64,000 nt of DNA from Butyrivibrio sp. (GTDB lineage: Bacteria > Bacillota > Clostridia > Lachnospirales > Lachnospiraceae): the NCBI GenBank assembly GCA_017413105.1, contig JAFPVA010000204.1, positions 1 through 64,000 of the forward strand, written 5' to 3'. The translations under genes and the position numbers were made by a program. Numbering within the stretch: position 1 is the first letter of the stretch; each line of letters begins with the position of its first letter. The notes below the pieces were generated by a model. It was not told where the DNA came from and did not search any database. It saw only the letters and a program-made list of their open reading frames with translations. This document shows, piece after piece, positions 19,021-28,652 of the stretch.

Positions 19021-19141
19021 TATAAAAATCCTTTCTTTATCCACCACCATTATTATATGGTTTTTTGAACCAATATGCATTTAACACTCTAAAAAGCTTA
19101 GCATTTTGGATTTTTTGAAAAAATAGGTCAAAGATAGAATC

Positions 19142-19268
19142 GGTGTCATTTTGTAATATCTTTTAAATGTGCTATTCTAGTGGTATTATTAGAACTATAA
19201 CGATTGCGCTGTGTATAATAATGCCTGATATGTGTAATTTTTCTACTTTTGGTATCATTTTGTCATAT
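19142..19268. promoter_or_regulatory. Direct repeat pair in the GH127/AraC divergent region
   Basis: GGTGTCATTTTGTAATAT (19142-19159) and GGTATCATTTTGTCATAT (19251-19268) agree at 16 of 18 positions and lie 109 bases apart between the divergent GH127 and AraC-type genes. Such spaced direct repeats are typical AraC-family sites. Binding by the adjacent regulator is inferred. Confidence 0.5.
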
Positions 19269-19289
19269 TCATGATGAGGGTTTTAATAC

Positions 19290-20177
19290 ATGAAAAAAAG
19301 AAAAACAGAAAAAATGCTGATGGTTTTCCCAAATGACCAGCTCTTTCACTACCTTAGAAGCGGTAAATTCAAGGCATTGTCATCGGATTGGAAGCACGAA
19401 AAAATACCGCTTCAGATTGACTACGAGTTGATAGTAGTAACTGAAGGAACACTTTACATAAAATACATGAATGAAGAATTTACTGTAGAAAAGGGGGAAT
19501 ATCTTATCCTTCCTCCCAGTAATTCAATAAGAGAGGGCTTCAAAAAAGCCTATTGCTCTTTTTACTGGTTGCATTTTACAGTTGATTTAGGTGCGTTCCC
19601 TGCAAGAATCCGTACCGAAGATGCTCCCGCTTATCAAAGAGCAGGCTGTTTTTTAATGCCTCAATCTGCTCTGGTTCCCAGATCAGAAAAGATAGCAGTA
19701 CAAATGAAGCAATTGCAGGACCTTACCCGGAATGACTATCCCGACATAACACTTAATGCACTGACCACTGCAATAGTAACAGAACTATTCGGGCAGCTTT
19801 CAGCCGAGCACACCCTTGAAGCTGACCCGATTGGTAAAAATCAGATTTATTCAGACATTGTGGATTATGTTCATCGCAACATTTCCCGCAACATAAAAAT
19901 AAGTGAGATAGCAGATTCCTTTGGCTATAGTGCCAAGTATCTATCTCACTTATTCACTGAAATTCGAGGTATATCATTAAAACAGTTTATTATGGCCCAG
20001 AAAATGGAAACCGCCAGTTTCTACCTCACGGATAGCGATGCCAGCATCTCAGAAATTGCCGAAAAGCTCGGTTTCTCTGACGTACATAACTTTTCAAGAG
20101 CCTTCAAGAGCGCTATAGGTCTATCACCCAGCACTTACCGGAATACCTACGCCAAGCGCCTGCTGTACCATGTATAA
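19290..20177 (+). CDS. AraC-family transcriptional regulator
   Basis: The 295-residue protein has an N-terminal cupin-like ligand domain (about 20-160, with VEKGEYLILPPSN) and a C-terminal AraC double helix-turn-helix (about 190-290) containing ISEIADSFGYSAKYLSHLF and ISEIAEKLGFSDVHNFSRAF. It probably senses a sugar from hemicellulose and switches on the divergent GH127-GH31 operon; two near-identical direct repeats lie between them. GAGGG precedes the ATG. It ends 17 bases from the convergent PurF-like gene. Confidence 0.9.
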   Translation: MKKRKTEKMLMVFPNDQLFHYLRSGKFKALSSDWKHEKIPLQIDYELIVVTEGTLYIKYMNEEFTVEKGEYLILPPSNSIREGFKKAYCSFYWLHFTVDLGAFPARIRTEDAPAYQRAGCFLMPQSALVPRSEKIAVQMKQLQDLTRNDYPDITLNALTTAIVTELFGQLSAEHTLEADPIGKNQIYSDIVDYVHRNISRNIKISEIADSFGYSAKYLSHLFTEIRGISLKQFIMAQKMETASFYLTDSDASISEIAEKLGFSDVHNFSRAFKSAIGLSPSTYRNTYAKRLLYHV

Positions 20178-20194
20178 TAGTCCTTTATCAGCCT

Positions 20195-21616
20195 TTACTC
20201 CTTGCCGCTCCAGCAATATGTGCAGAGCTTGCACGGCTCAAGCGGAATAGCCTCCACCATGTCATCGAGACGGTGATAATGCAGAGATGTGAAATTCAGC
20301 TCTTTTCTGATTTCCTCAAGCATTGCCTCGTACTGCGGAGAATCAGGGTCTGTATACTTCCTTACAGTATCCTCGTTTGGTGATGGATAGCCCTCAAGCT
20401 TTTCAATAACCCGTCTTGTAATGAGCTCCATCTCGGAATTGGAACGAGAGAAGTTAAGGTACTTACAGCCATAGATAAGAGGAGGACATGCAGGTCTGAT
20501 ATGTACCTCTTTTGCCCCGCTTCTATATAGGAATTCTGTTGTCTCACGCAGCTGCGTTCCTCTTACGATGGAGTCATCTATGAGAAGAAGGCTCTTATTA
20601 TTTATCAGCTGATTTATCGGAATAAGCTTCATCTTGGCGATAAGATCACGTCTTGACTGAATTGTAGGCATAAATGATCTTGGCCAGGTTGGTGTATATT
20701 TTACAAAAGGTCTTGAATAAGGAATTCCTGATCTGTTTGAATAGCCAATTGCATGGGCAACGCCTGAATCCGGCACTCCCGCAACGATATCCGGGTGAAG
20801 CCCCCTCTGCATATCACGCTCCGCAAGCTTACAGCCGCAGCCGTATCTGACATTCTCAACATTCAGTCCCTCATAGGTAGATGCAGGGAATCCATAATAA
20901 ATCCACAGGAACGTACAAACGCGCATCTCATCGAAGGGAGGTGCCACTATTTCTACACTTTCCGGAGTAATAAAAGCAACTTCTCCGGGCCCTAATTCCC
21001 TGTATGGATCATAACCAAGGTTTAAATACGAGAAGCTCTCGAAGCAAACGCAATATCCCTCATCTTTATGTCCAATCTGCACAGGAGTACGGCCAAATCT
21101 GTCTCTTGCAGCATATATTCCTTCGGGGGTCATTAAAAGAAGTGACATAGAGCCCTTGATAATTTCCTGGGCGTAACGTATGCCTTCAACGATAGTTACT
21201 TTCTGATTGATAATAGATGCGACAAGCTCTGTGGGATTGATGTCTCCACCGCTCATCTCAAGGAAATGCGAACGATTGTCAGCAAAGAGTTTGTTGGTGA
21301 TCTCATCTATATTGTTGATCTTACCAACTGTAGTAATAGCATAGGTTCCATGATGAGACCTTACAATAAGTGGCTGAGGCTCAAAATCTGAAATACATCC
21401 GATTCCAAGATTTCCCTCCATTTTCATCATGTCATCTTCAAACTTAGGCCTGAAATAAGACCTCTCAATATTGTGTATTGAACGGTCAAAGCCTTTCTTT
21501 TTATCATACACAGCCAATCCTGCACGACGCGTGCCAAGATGAGAGTGATAGTCAGTACCATAAAAGAGATCAAATACTGCACTTTCACGAGATGCAACAC
21601 CAAAAAATCCGCCCAT
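20195..21616 (-). CDS. Amidophosphoribosyltransferase (PurF) homologue lacking the catalytic N-terminal cysteine
   Basis: The 473-residue protein has the PurF layout: an N-terminal Ntn glutaminase fold (GTDYHSHLGTRRAGLAVY) and a phosphoribosyltransferase domain with the PRPP loop LLLIDDSIVRGTQLRET. Cysteines matching the Bacillus PurF [4Fe-4S] ligands remain (CTFLWIYYG, YGCKYLNF, CKLCTYC). The mature N terminus reads MGGFFGVAS where PurF has Cys-Gly, so the glutamine-hydrolysing nucleophile is missing. It may use ammonia, transfer another group, or regulate. The start at 21616 is set by GGAGG 5 bases upstream; the longer frame from 21748 runs through the cheY terminator. No pur genes are next to it. 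Confidence 0.82.
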   Translation of the reverse strand: MGGFFGVASRESAVFDLFYGTDYHSHLGTRRAGLAVYDKKKGFDRSIHNIERSYFRPKFEDDMMKMEGNLGIGCISDFEPQPLIVRSHHGTYAITTVGKINNIDEITNKLFADNRSHFLEMSGGDINPTELVASIINQKVTIVEGIRYAQEIIKGSMSLLLMTPEGIYAARDRFGRTPVQIGHKDEGYCVCFESFSYLNLGYDPYRELGPGEVAFITPESVEIVAPPFDEMRVCTFLWIYYGFPASTYEGLNVENVRYGCGCKLAERDMQRGLHPDIVAGVPDSGVAHAIGYSNRSGIPYSRPFVKYTPTWPRSFMPTIQSRRDLIAKMKLIPINQLINNKSLLLIDDSIVRGTQLRETTEFLYRSGAKEVHIRPACPPLIYGCKYLNFSRSNSEMELITRRVIEKLEGYPSPNEDTVRKYTDPDSPQYEAMLEEIRKELNFTSLHYHRLDDMVEAIPLEPCKLCTYCWSGKE

Positions 21617-21680
21617 TGGAACCTCCAGATGCAAAAGATATTTATAACTGATACGTGTCTTATCATAACACAATACATAA

Positions 21681-21716
21681 AAAAAGTACCCTTGTTTTTT
21701 AACAAAGGTACTTTTA
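21681..21716 (-). terminator. Intrinsic terminator of the CheY-like gene
   Basis: On the minus strand AAGTACCTTTGTT and AACAAGGGTACTT form a hairpin (one mismatch) followed by a T run. It lies between the CheY-like stop and the PurF-like start, so the latter has its own promoter. Confidence 0.8.
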
Positions 21717-21725
21717 AATATCGTT

Positions 21726-22103
21726 CTATTCCTCGTCAGGATCTCCAAATATTTTGTCTACTGCCTTGATAACGTCTGTGGCTGTAAAGGGTTTTATGAC
21801 AAAGTCCTTGGCCCCTTTCTTTATGGCAAGAACAATCATATTCTCATATTTTTGGTCAGAGCACATTATGACATTTGCCTTAGGGTCATAGGCAATGACC
21901 TCAGTCAGAGCATCTATTCCGTTCATTTTAGGCATATTAATATCAAGAATCATCAGATCGGGCTGTCGGTCCTTATAGTACTGAACCGCCATTGCTCCGT
22001 CTGTAGCCTCTCCGATGATCTGGAACTTCTCGGGATCCAACGCAGCTTTGATCATTTCTCTCATTAAAGTCGTGTCATCAGCTATCAGAATCTTTTTCCT
22101 CAT
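21726..22103 (-). CDS. Single-domain response regulator (CheY-like)
   Basis: The 125-residue protein is one receiver domain with every key residue: the acidic pair Asp9/Asp10 (ILIADD), phospho-acceptor Asp54 (LMILDINMP), Ser82 (MCSDQ) and Lys104 (VIKPF). It lacks an output domain. CheY-type proteins act on the flagellar switch or on other phosphorelay partners. No kinase or che gene is adjacent, though a chemoreceptor lies at 35.6 kb. GGAGAGAC precedes the ATG. It is monocistronic, with a terminator just downstream. Confidence 0.88.
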   Translation of the reverse strand: MRKKILIADDTTLMREMIKAALDPEKFQIIGEATDGAMAVQYYKDRQPDLMILDINMPKMNGIDALTEVIAYDPKANVIMCSDQKYENMIVLAIKKGAKDFVIKPFTATDVIKAVDKIFGDPDEE

Positions 22104-22207
22104 AATGTCTCTCCTTCTTTGGACTATTTCGCTGCCTATACCATATTATGCTATTATTCCTATCAAAATATCAAATTAAAAAGATATAAAAAAGAAATTA
22201 TTATTTT

Positions 22208-23224
22208 TCAAATTCCATAATTATCTATATCATCTTTTGTTATATGTTCCGCATCAAAACCCTTTTCCTTAAGGATAATGGTCTTATCTGCAAGCCTTCC
22301 TCCACTCTCGATAGTCTTTATTATCTCGTCAATATATGTGGCCTGATATGGATTGCATTGCCCAATATAATTCCAATTCTGTCTAAGAACCTCATCCATA
22401 GCCCAGGTGTTACAGTCAAAACTGATTATGATCACATCTTTCCCGGGACCATGGGTAATACCTGCTTCATCTAAGGCTGCAACTGCGCCTCTGGTCATAT
22501 TGTCATTTTCAGAGTAGATTACATTGAAGGTTGTTCCGCTTTTTATAGCCTCTGCAACTATTTCTTTTGCCTTTCCTTCATCCCAGTCTGCGGATCTCTG
22601 AATGGCAATTTTCCAGTTAAAACTGCTATCCACCTTCTCTTTAAGCGCCTCTGTTCTACCCTTTTGTGCAGCACTTCCAAGGGCACCCTGAAGATGAAGG
22701 ATCCTATATTTTATCAGCCCTTGTTCTGCCAGCCAGTCAACTGCCATCTGGCCTTCTACAAGCATGTCAGAGACCACAGACGCCTCATAAAGACTCTCAT
22801 CTGCGTCTATTGTTCTGTCAAAAAGAATGACTCTTACACCCTTTTCTTTTGCCTTTTCCAAGACCTCTGTCCAGCCTTCTGTATCTGCAGCAGCTAAAAG
22901 AAGATAATAAACGCCTCCATCAATCATGTCTTCTGCCATCTGTTTCTGCTCTTCATTATCCATGCTGTAGGCAAAAGAAGCATCATATCCTCTTTCCTCA
23001 GTGAATCTTTTCTGCAGATCAGCTACATTCGCTGCTCTGTAACTGGACTCATTTGGATTCACATTCACAATCCCAACTTTTATAAGCTCACCATTTCGTT
23101 TGGGATTCCAGGCATGCTGCCGTTTAATGCTTCCACACGCCACAAGGGCTAGTGCCATTATCAGCACTAGCCAAAGACAGACTATTTTTTTTCGTTTACG
23201 ATTACTGGGCATACTCGTATTCAT
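22208..23224 (-). CDS. Sugar-binding lipoprotein (periplasmic-binding-protein type 1, galactose/ribose family)
   Basis: The 338-residue protein has a lipoprotein signal (VLIMALALVACG) and a type 1 sugar-binding fold with LLLAAADTEGWTEVLEKAK, VILFDRTI and IYSENDNMTRGAVAALDEAG. No permease or ATPase gene is next to it, so it may serve a transporter encoded elsewhere or a signalling system. Its start overlaps the end of the sortase-fused surface protein gene by 23 bases on the same strand, so translation is likely coupled. An internal ATG at 23212 is an alternative start; neither has a strong ribosome site. Confidence 0.82.
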   Translation of the reverse strand: MNTSMPSNRKRKKIVCLWLVLIMALALVACGSIKRQHAWNPKRNGELIKVGIVNVNPNESSYRAANVADLQKRFTEERGYDASFAYSMDNEEQKQMAEDMIDGGVYYLLLAAADTEGWTEVLEKAKEKGVRVILFDRTIDADESLYEASVVSDMLVEGQMAVDWLAEQGLIKYRILHLQGALGSAAQKGRTEALKEKVDSSFNWKIAIQRSADWDEGKAKEIVAEAIKSGTTFNVIYSENDNMTRGAVAALDEAGITHGPGKDVIIISFDCNTWAMDEVLRQNWNYIGQCNPYQATYIDEIIKTIESGGRLADKTIILKEKGFDAEHITKDDIDNYGI

Positions 23225-26200
23225 CTGTGCGAACTGCGCTTACAATAAGCCTCTCGTCATCCTTGTTGGTACAGGTTGCCAAAGTAACCACATGATCTGC
23301 TTCATTTGCTGTAATTCCGGATTTGCAATAGGAGTCCCGCTCAATCTCTTTTAACATATCGAAATATCCCGTAGGCTCTTTTCCAAATACCCAGAACACG
23401 TCATGACTATCGGCAACTACCTCATAGGCAAAAATCTGATATCTGTAAACCTTATCTTCTGTAAAAATCTGGAAATACTGATGATCCTGGTAATAATCCG
23501 GATTTGTTCTGTAGTAACGAAGCTTTCCAAACATACTAAGATCATGCATATTGTGGCCATAAACTATGCTATGAGGGTCGGTAAAATCAGGTGTTGACTC
23601 ACCATCAATAAAGATAGAGCCTGCTTTTGCCTTCTCTCCGGTATAAGTAGTGCGAAGATACTTGGAATTATCCCCGGAATACATAACAGGATAGCTTATA
23701 TCCTCATTTTCAAAATAAATCCAGCCAACTACATCAGGATATTCCTTCTTGAGTTCCTTAAGGTTAACCTGTGCGCAGTCCCACCAGTTAGTATTCTCGG
23801 CAAAAGACCCCTCTACGTAATCAACGTCCTCGCCATCAGCAACAACTTTCTCTTCGCTATCCTTTGCTGACTCTACATAAGTCTTATCAGCCTTTGAATA
23901 TATAGTCTCCGACTTATGATATTGAAAAAAAGTAGTAGCCAGAACTATAACGGATACGACAGCCACGGCACCTCCAACCATAACAAGTGCTTTTAATCTA
24001 TTCTGCCGAATTTTCTTTAGAATAAACGCCCAGGTGGTGGAAATGACAATTCCGATAAGGAGCAAAATCTTCCTTGCCTTAGTCATAGGTCTCTTTGCTC
24101 TGTCTGTCCCATTTTTCATGTCCATCAGCTCTTTTAATGAACATCCAAAGGTAGCAACTCCTGCCACAAGAAGCAGAACCCAAAGCCATACTACAGGAAG
24201 GTCATCGGAGGTCTTTGGTGCACGTGCTCCGTTTACAGCGCTATCAGAGCCAGAGGCGCTGTTTGCAGCTGCTTTAGAAGAGTCAAGACCAGTGGCATTA
24301 TTCGATGTCCATCCAGCAGTTAAAGTAAAGTCAGTTGTAACCGCTGTATCAAAATTATAGGCAGATGAGGATGATGCCGTTGCAGCAGTTCCCTTAAACC
24401 ATCCCTTAAATGTATATCCCTCCTTAGTAGGGTCAGGTGAAGGCCTAGGAACCTTTTCTCCATTTACAACTTTTACAGTCCACTTCTTGGAACCATCATC
24501 AAATGTTACTGTTTGATACTTTTTAAATATTGCGTAAAGAGTTAGATTTTTAGTAACTGCTGTATCAAAATTATAATATGACGTCGATGAGGTTGAAGAC
24601 GTAGAAGACGTTGTACTCCAACCAGCGAATGCATATCCGTCCTTAGTAGGATCCTTAGGTTTCTCGACCTTGCCACCCATTTTTACTTTTGCTGTCGATA
24701 AAGTTGTACTTCCCTCTTTAAAAGTTACAATAGGATACTGAACCGGCTTATATGCAATTCCAAAGACAGAAAATTTGGCAGAATAAATCTCAATCTTTTT
24801 ATTCTTTTCATCAATAGTATATGCACCATCTGGAGTATTATTTAAGTCAGAATATGTGACATTTCCAAGACTGTCCTTATGGTACCTATATACTCTAATA
24901 TCTTCTTTATCCGTGAAATCAAAGGAAACTTCTAGCTGAATTCTCTTTGGTAACTCATAAACCACCTCGGGAGCATTCTTTCCTACAGTCTTTATTATGC
25001 TTACATCAAAATACTCTGCAGGATATTGTGTTGAAGAAGTTCCGCTAGTTGTTAGCTTATCATATGAAGGAAGCAAATTCTTTATTGCCTTTACTTCAGT
25101 TGAAGATGAAGTTGTACTATCAGTAACCCCTGTAGTAACAAGCATAACATCGACATTCTGAGTTGCAGTACCCAATGATTTTGCATAATCAGACAATTCT
25201 GAACCAACTACTTTGACTGATTTTATCCCTTTGTCGCCACCTCCGTAATATGGATACTCTTCAACTGTCTTTGTAATTTTGGCTAATGCTGTATTTGAGG
25301 ATACTCCTCCTAAAGAAATATCAAATTTTATATTATTAAGATTTCCAACCCATGAAAGACTTATTGCAGCCGGACTAGCTTCTTCGATTGAATAATCTGC
25401 ATAGCTGTCTGGTTCACTATATGGTTTAAATGTCGAAGAACTTCCCATATAGTAACTGCTCTCAGGAGTTTTAGGTATTACTTTTACTGAATATATATCA
25501 TCAGAACCATCATTGACAGCTATTTGTGCCTTCTCAATCGTAGATGTTCCAATAACAGACATGCTCTGTAATCCGTCTGCAGCTGTTGCTTTTTGTTCAA
25601 TGCAATTGCTTCCTACTCCACCGATTTGGCATGTTGCACCAATGGCCTGATTAGGGTAACTTCCATCTGGCTTTGCATTCACATGAAGCACTTTTTCATC
25701 TTCATCAAATGCAAAATGTAAGTACTCTAAATGATACTCATTTGCATTTGAAGTAATATTTTTAAGATCGTCATTTTCTAGGTTACAAAATATTTTCCAA
25801 CCTGCACCATTCTTAGTGGTCTGCTGCATCTTCTTTGTGGAACCAACAACTTGCTCTCCCACAACATCAAATACTATTTTATTACCACCATTATCAACAA
25901 TTGTATATGCAATTGTGCCATTACTAATGTAGCACTGTGTTCCATTAGCTCCACAGTATGCTTTCCAAGATCTTGCATCTCCATCTGGCGTAATTATCTG
26001 CACTGCATTGCTTGGAATACCATTAACAACGCATCTAATCCATTTCCCTTCATACCCAAACGAAGTTCCTGTTCCCTTTTGATGGAAATAATCCTGATTT
26101 GCTAAGTCTATATCTTCCCAGCCGTTCTCATTATTCCCGCTATTCTTTTGCCACTGGAACAGAACGTCATCCGTTGAGTCAGACACTGGCATTCTCAATT

Positions 26201-28652
26201 TAAACTCATGATCGGATAATTTTTCTCCATATGGATATCCCCCATTGAGTTCCTCAACCTCAGAGTCACTCTTATCTGTTATAACTAGTGGATAATCCAG
26301 ATTATTGTATGTAACAGTTATAGTTTTCTCGCCCAAATCTGAGAAAAGCCTCTTAACAATGAGGAAATAATCTCCTGTAGTGGAAGTTTCATACAAGCCA
26401 TCTGTGTTAACAACAGGTCCTGTTCCAGATAGTGCTAACCTTTCAGCAGTAAAGAAGTCTAAATCCGCCTTTGGAATAGATACAGCCGTTATATCTGCAA
26501 TTTTCCCAAACTTATCATCAAACAAATTCTCAAGATTCAAAATTGATGATTTAAGATCATACTTTATAGAATCGGAAATAACAAATAATAAAGAATATGT
26601 CGAGAATCCCTCTGTAACCGCCTCAACAGCCTTATTCTCCTCACCTTCTACTACCGCCACTTCCAGTTTTTGAACTGTGATTTCACCCTCTAAAGATGCC
26701 TTTTCTTCATTATTCTCCTTGTCTTCAGTCTCAGCCTTTTCACCCTCAGCTGCTTCATCGCTCTTCTTTTCTTCAGTATTCTCGGAAGAATCGCTACTTG
26801 AAGCCGCATTTACAGTCTCTTTTGCCTCCCCTGCATTCTCAGTCTCTACAATATGGTAGATTTCCGCATTAAGTTCAGCATTTGAAACCTCTTCAGTCTC
26901 AAATGATACGAATACTCTGCCCTTCTCTGTATCTGGCTCTATCTCATTTCCGTCCTTATCTCTGATCTGGATATCAAAGGTATAGGACTTAACAATATTT
27001 GCACTTTCCTCCATCTGCCCGGCTACAGCATCCTGGACCTTCTTCTCGTCCTCTTCCTGGAGCTTCTGAGCAAACAAAGTAGCACCCTCAGGGAACACAC
27101 CCTTGTCGGCGCGAACACGAATCTTGACGTTGTCTACTGTAACAACTTTGTCAAAATCAAAAATCTCTTCTACTACAGTTACTCTGATCGTTGGAAGGTC
27201 TGCTTCAACATAGTAATAATCCGGGATAACAAGAACCGGGATAAATGTAAACTGTCTTCCTACTACATCAGTAGTAAACTCGCTGTATTCATTCTTAAGA
27301 GGGTCAAGGATCCACTTGATTCCTGATACCATCTCAACGCTTATTTCTTCAGGACTATAAGTAGATATATCTCTCTTAACTGTTTCATATTCATAATTAC
27401 CGGTCCAGGATGTATCTGCAGCAGTAGTGCTGTCCTCTCCAGTAACAGTTTCTGCTGATTTCTCAGTGTCAGCCTTTTCCTCTACTGCCTTCTCCTCAGC
27501 TTTCTCCTCTGCAGGTGCTTCGGATTCATTCTCTGATGCATTTTCTGTATCTTCTTCGAAAACCATCTGTTCTTCTGTAGGAGCTGCTTCTTCCTTTTTG
27601 TTTTCTTCTGAAGACTCGCTATCGGTTTTTTCTACAGAATCTCCACTACTTTCCTCTACTGCTTCAACATCTTCAGCAGCGTGAACAACCAATGCTTTGA
27701 AAACAGATGTTATTTTGCTTATAAGATTCTCTTCAGAACTGCTTTCCTCTGTTCCAGCGCCATCACTTTCGGACTCAGCAGGAGCCTGCTCAGGAGCCTG
27801 CTCAGGAGCCTGCTCAGGAGCTGCTTCACTGGTACTTTCATTATTACTGCTTCCTGCGTCTTCGCTGCTCTGTTCCTGAGGTGCTGCTTCAACATTCTCT
27901 GTTTTGCTACTTTCTGAATTACCTGAATCAGTAGTTGCCTGCTCAGTGGATGCTGCTTCATTAGCTTTATCCTCAGTCTTACTCTCATCCTTAATCGGAC
28001 TTGAAACATTCTGACTCTCGGAAACTGTGCTTTCTTCGCTTATGATTTCTTCTTCAACATACTCTTCCGCTGACTGCTCTTCTGATTTTTCGGAATTACC
28101 CTCAATTGGAGCCCCCTCAGAGTCAAAGAAGATGATCCTCTCTCCATCCTCCAGAAGCATACCTTCCTCTGATGCTTCCTTCTTTTCTGCTTCCTCTACC
28201 TCTTTTTCCTTTTCTTCTGTCTTCTTTTCCTTTTCTTCCTTCTCAGCATCGCGCTCAAGCTGTCTTATCAGTTCTCTTTCTCTGCCAAGCTGCATATTGA
28301 TGCGGTCTTCTCTGTCTTCATCCGCAACAACAGAAATCTCCAGGGTATCAGGGAGATTAAGTTCATTTACATTTCCGCCAACTTTTATCTTTTGGTCTGT
28401 TATTTCCTCAGGAAGCTGCGTAAAGGCTGCTATCTTCACATATTCGACGTCATCAAAATATGAGTCCGGGACACTGGCTTCAGTATTTTCACCAGATTCC
28501 TGACTCTCGCCCTCTTCAGATGCTTCAACGGTCACTTCTTCCGCCGCAGTATCTGCAAGCTCCATATTCTTTTCCACCGCAAGGGACGTAAATCCGACAT
28601 TCGAGAAGAACAGAACATTAACGATTAAAATAGAAAGCAGTCTTTTTTTCAT
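23202..28652 (-). CDS. Giant secreted surface protein with InlB-type repeats fused to a C-terminal class B-type sortase
   Basis: The 1816-residue protein has a signal peptide (1-26) and a long Glu/Ser/Ala-rich acidic region (about 30-420) with an Ala-Pro-Glu-Gln repeat near 290. Beta-rich modules follow, including immunoglobulin-like parts, then two InlB B-type repeats (about 1307-1455: TVTFDDGSKKW, GYTFKGWF). A degenerate sorting-like motif, APKTSDD, precedes a membrane segment (about 1479-1506). After a basic stretch and two more hydrophobic segments (about 1522-1575) comes a sortase domain (1610-1816) with His in YGHNMH, Cys in ATCTN and Arg in SAVR. An adhesin and its own sortase in one chain is unusual; no frameshift is needed to read it. 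Confidence 0.85.
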   Translation of the reverse strand: MKKRLLSILIVNVLFFSNVGFTSLAVEKNMELADTAAEEVTVEASEEGESQESGENTEASVPDSYFDDVEYVKIAAFTQLPEEITDQKIKVGGNVNELNLPDTLEISVVADEDREDRINMQLGRERELIRQLERDAEKEEKEKKTEEKEKEVEEAEKKEASEEGMLLEDGERIIFFDSEGAPIEGNSEKSEEQSAEEYVEEEIISEESTVSESQNVSSPIKDESKTEDKANEAASTEQATTDSGNSESSKTENVEAAPQEQSSEDAGSSNNESTSEAAPEQAPEQAPEQAPAESESDGAGTEESSSEENLISKITSVFKALVVHAAEDVEAVEESSGDSVEKTDSESSEENKKEEAAPTEEQMVFEEDTENASENESEAPAEEKAEEKAVEEKADTEKSAETVTGEDSTTAADTSWTGNYEYETVKRDISTYSPEEISVEMVSGIKWILDPLKNEYSEFTTDVVGRQFTFIPVLVIPDYYYVEADLPTIRVTVVEEIFDFDKVVTVDNVKIRVRADKGVFPEGATLFAQKLQEEDEKKVQDAVAGQMEESANIVKSYTFDIQIRDKDGNEIEPDTEKGRVFVSFETEEVSNAELNAEIYHIVETENAGEAKETVNAASSSDSSENTEEKKSDEAAEGEKAETEDKENNEEKASLEGEITVQKLEVAVVEGEENKAVEAVTEGFSTYSLLFVISDSIKYDLKSSILNLENLFDDKFGKIADITAVSIPKADLDFFTAERLALSGTGPVVNTDGLYETSTTGDYFLIVKRLFSDLGEKTITVTYNNLDYPLVITDKSDSEVEELNGGYPYGEKLSDHEFKLRMPVSDSTDDVLFQWQKNSGNNENGWEDIDLANQDYFHQKGTGTSFGYEGKWIRCVVNGIPSNAVQIITPDGDARSWKAYCGANGTQCYISNGTIAYTIVDNGGNKIVFDVVGEQVVGSTKKMQQTTKNGAGWKIFCNLENDDLKNITSNANEYHLEYLHFAFDEDEKVLHVNAKPDGSYPNQAIGATCQIGGVGSNCIEQKATAADGLQSMSVIGTSTIEKAQIAVNDGSDDIYSVKVIPKTPESSYYMGSSSTFKPYSEPDSYADYSIEEASPAAISLSWVGNLNNIKFDISLGGVSSNTALAKITKTVEEYPYYGGGDKGIKSVKVVGSELSDYAKSLGTATQNVDVMLVTTGVTDSTTSSSTEVKAIKNLLPSYDKLTTSGTSSTQYPAEYFDVSIIKTVGKNAPEVVYELPKRIQLEVSFDFTDKEDIRVYRYHKDSLGNVTYSDLNNTPDGAYTIDEKNKKIEIYSAKFSVFGIAYKPVQYPIVTFKEGSTTLSTAKVKMGGKVEKPKDPTKDGYAFAGWSTTSSTSSTSSTSYYNFDTAVTKNLTLYAIFKKYQTVTFDDGSKKWTVKVVNGEKVPRPSPDPTKEGYTFKGWFKGTAATASSSSAYNFDTAVTTDFTLTAGWTSNNATGLDSSKAAANSASGSDSAVNGARAPKTSDDLPVVWLWVLLLVAGVATFGCSLKELMDMKNGTDRAKRPMTKARKILLLIGIVISTTWAFILKKIRQNRLKALVMVGGAVAVVSVIVLATTFFQYHKSETIYSKADKTYVESAKDSEEKVVADGEDVDYVEGSFAENTNWWDCAQVNLKELKKEYPDVVGWIYFENEDISYPVMYSGDNSKYLRTTYTGEKAKAGSIFIDGESTPDFTDPHSIVYGHNMHDLSMFGKLRYYRTNPDYYQDHQYFQIFTEDKVYRYQIFAYEVVADSHDVFWVFGKEPTGYFDMLKEIERDSYCKSGITANEADHVVTLATCTNKDDERLIVSAVRTDEYEYAQ
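27779..27826 (-). repeat. 12-bp tandem repeat inside the surface-protein gene
   Basis: A 12-base unit (CAGGAGCCTGCT on the plus strand) is repeated three to four times and encodes an Ala-Pro-Glu-Gln repeat. It keeps the reading frame and could vary in copy number. Confidence 0.8.

Noticed and set aside
27779-27826. 12-bp tandem repeat as a regulatory or recombination site
   Set aside because: It is coding and keeps the frame; an Ala-Pro-Glu-Gln repeat explains it.
27427-28503. Several Ser/Phe-rich open frames on the plus strand
   Set aside because: They are the complement of the Glu/Ser/Ala-rich stalk of the surface protein.
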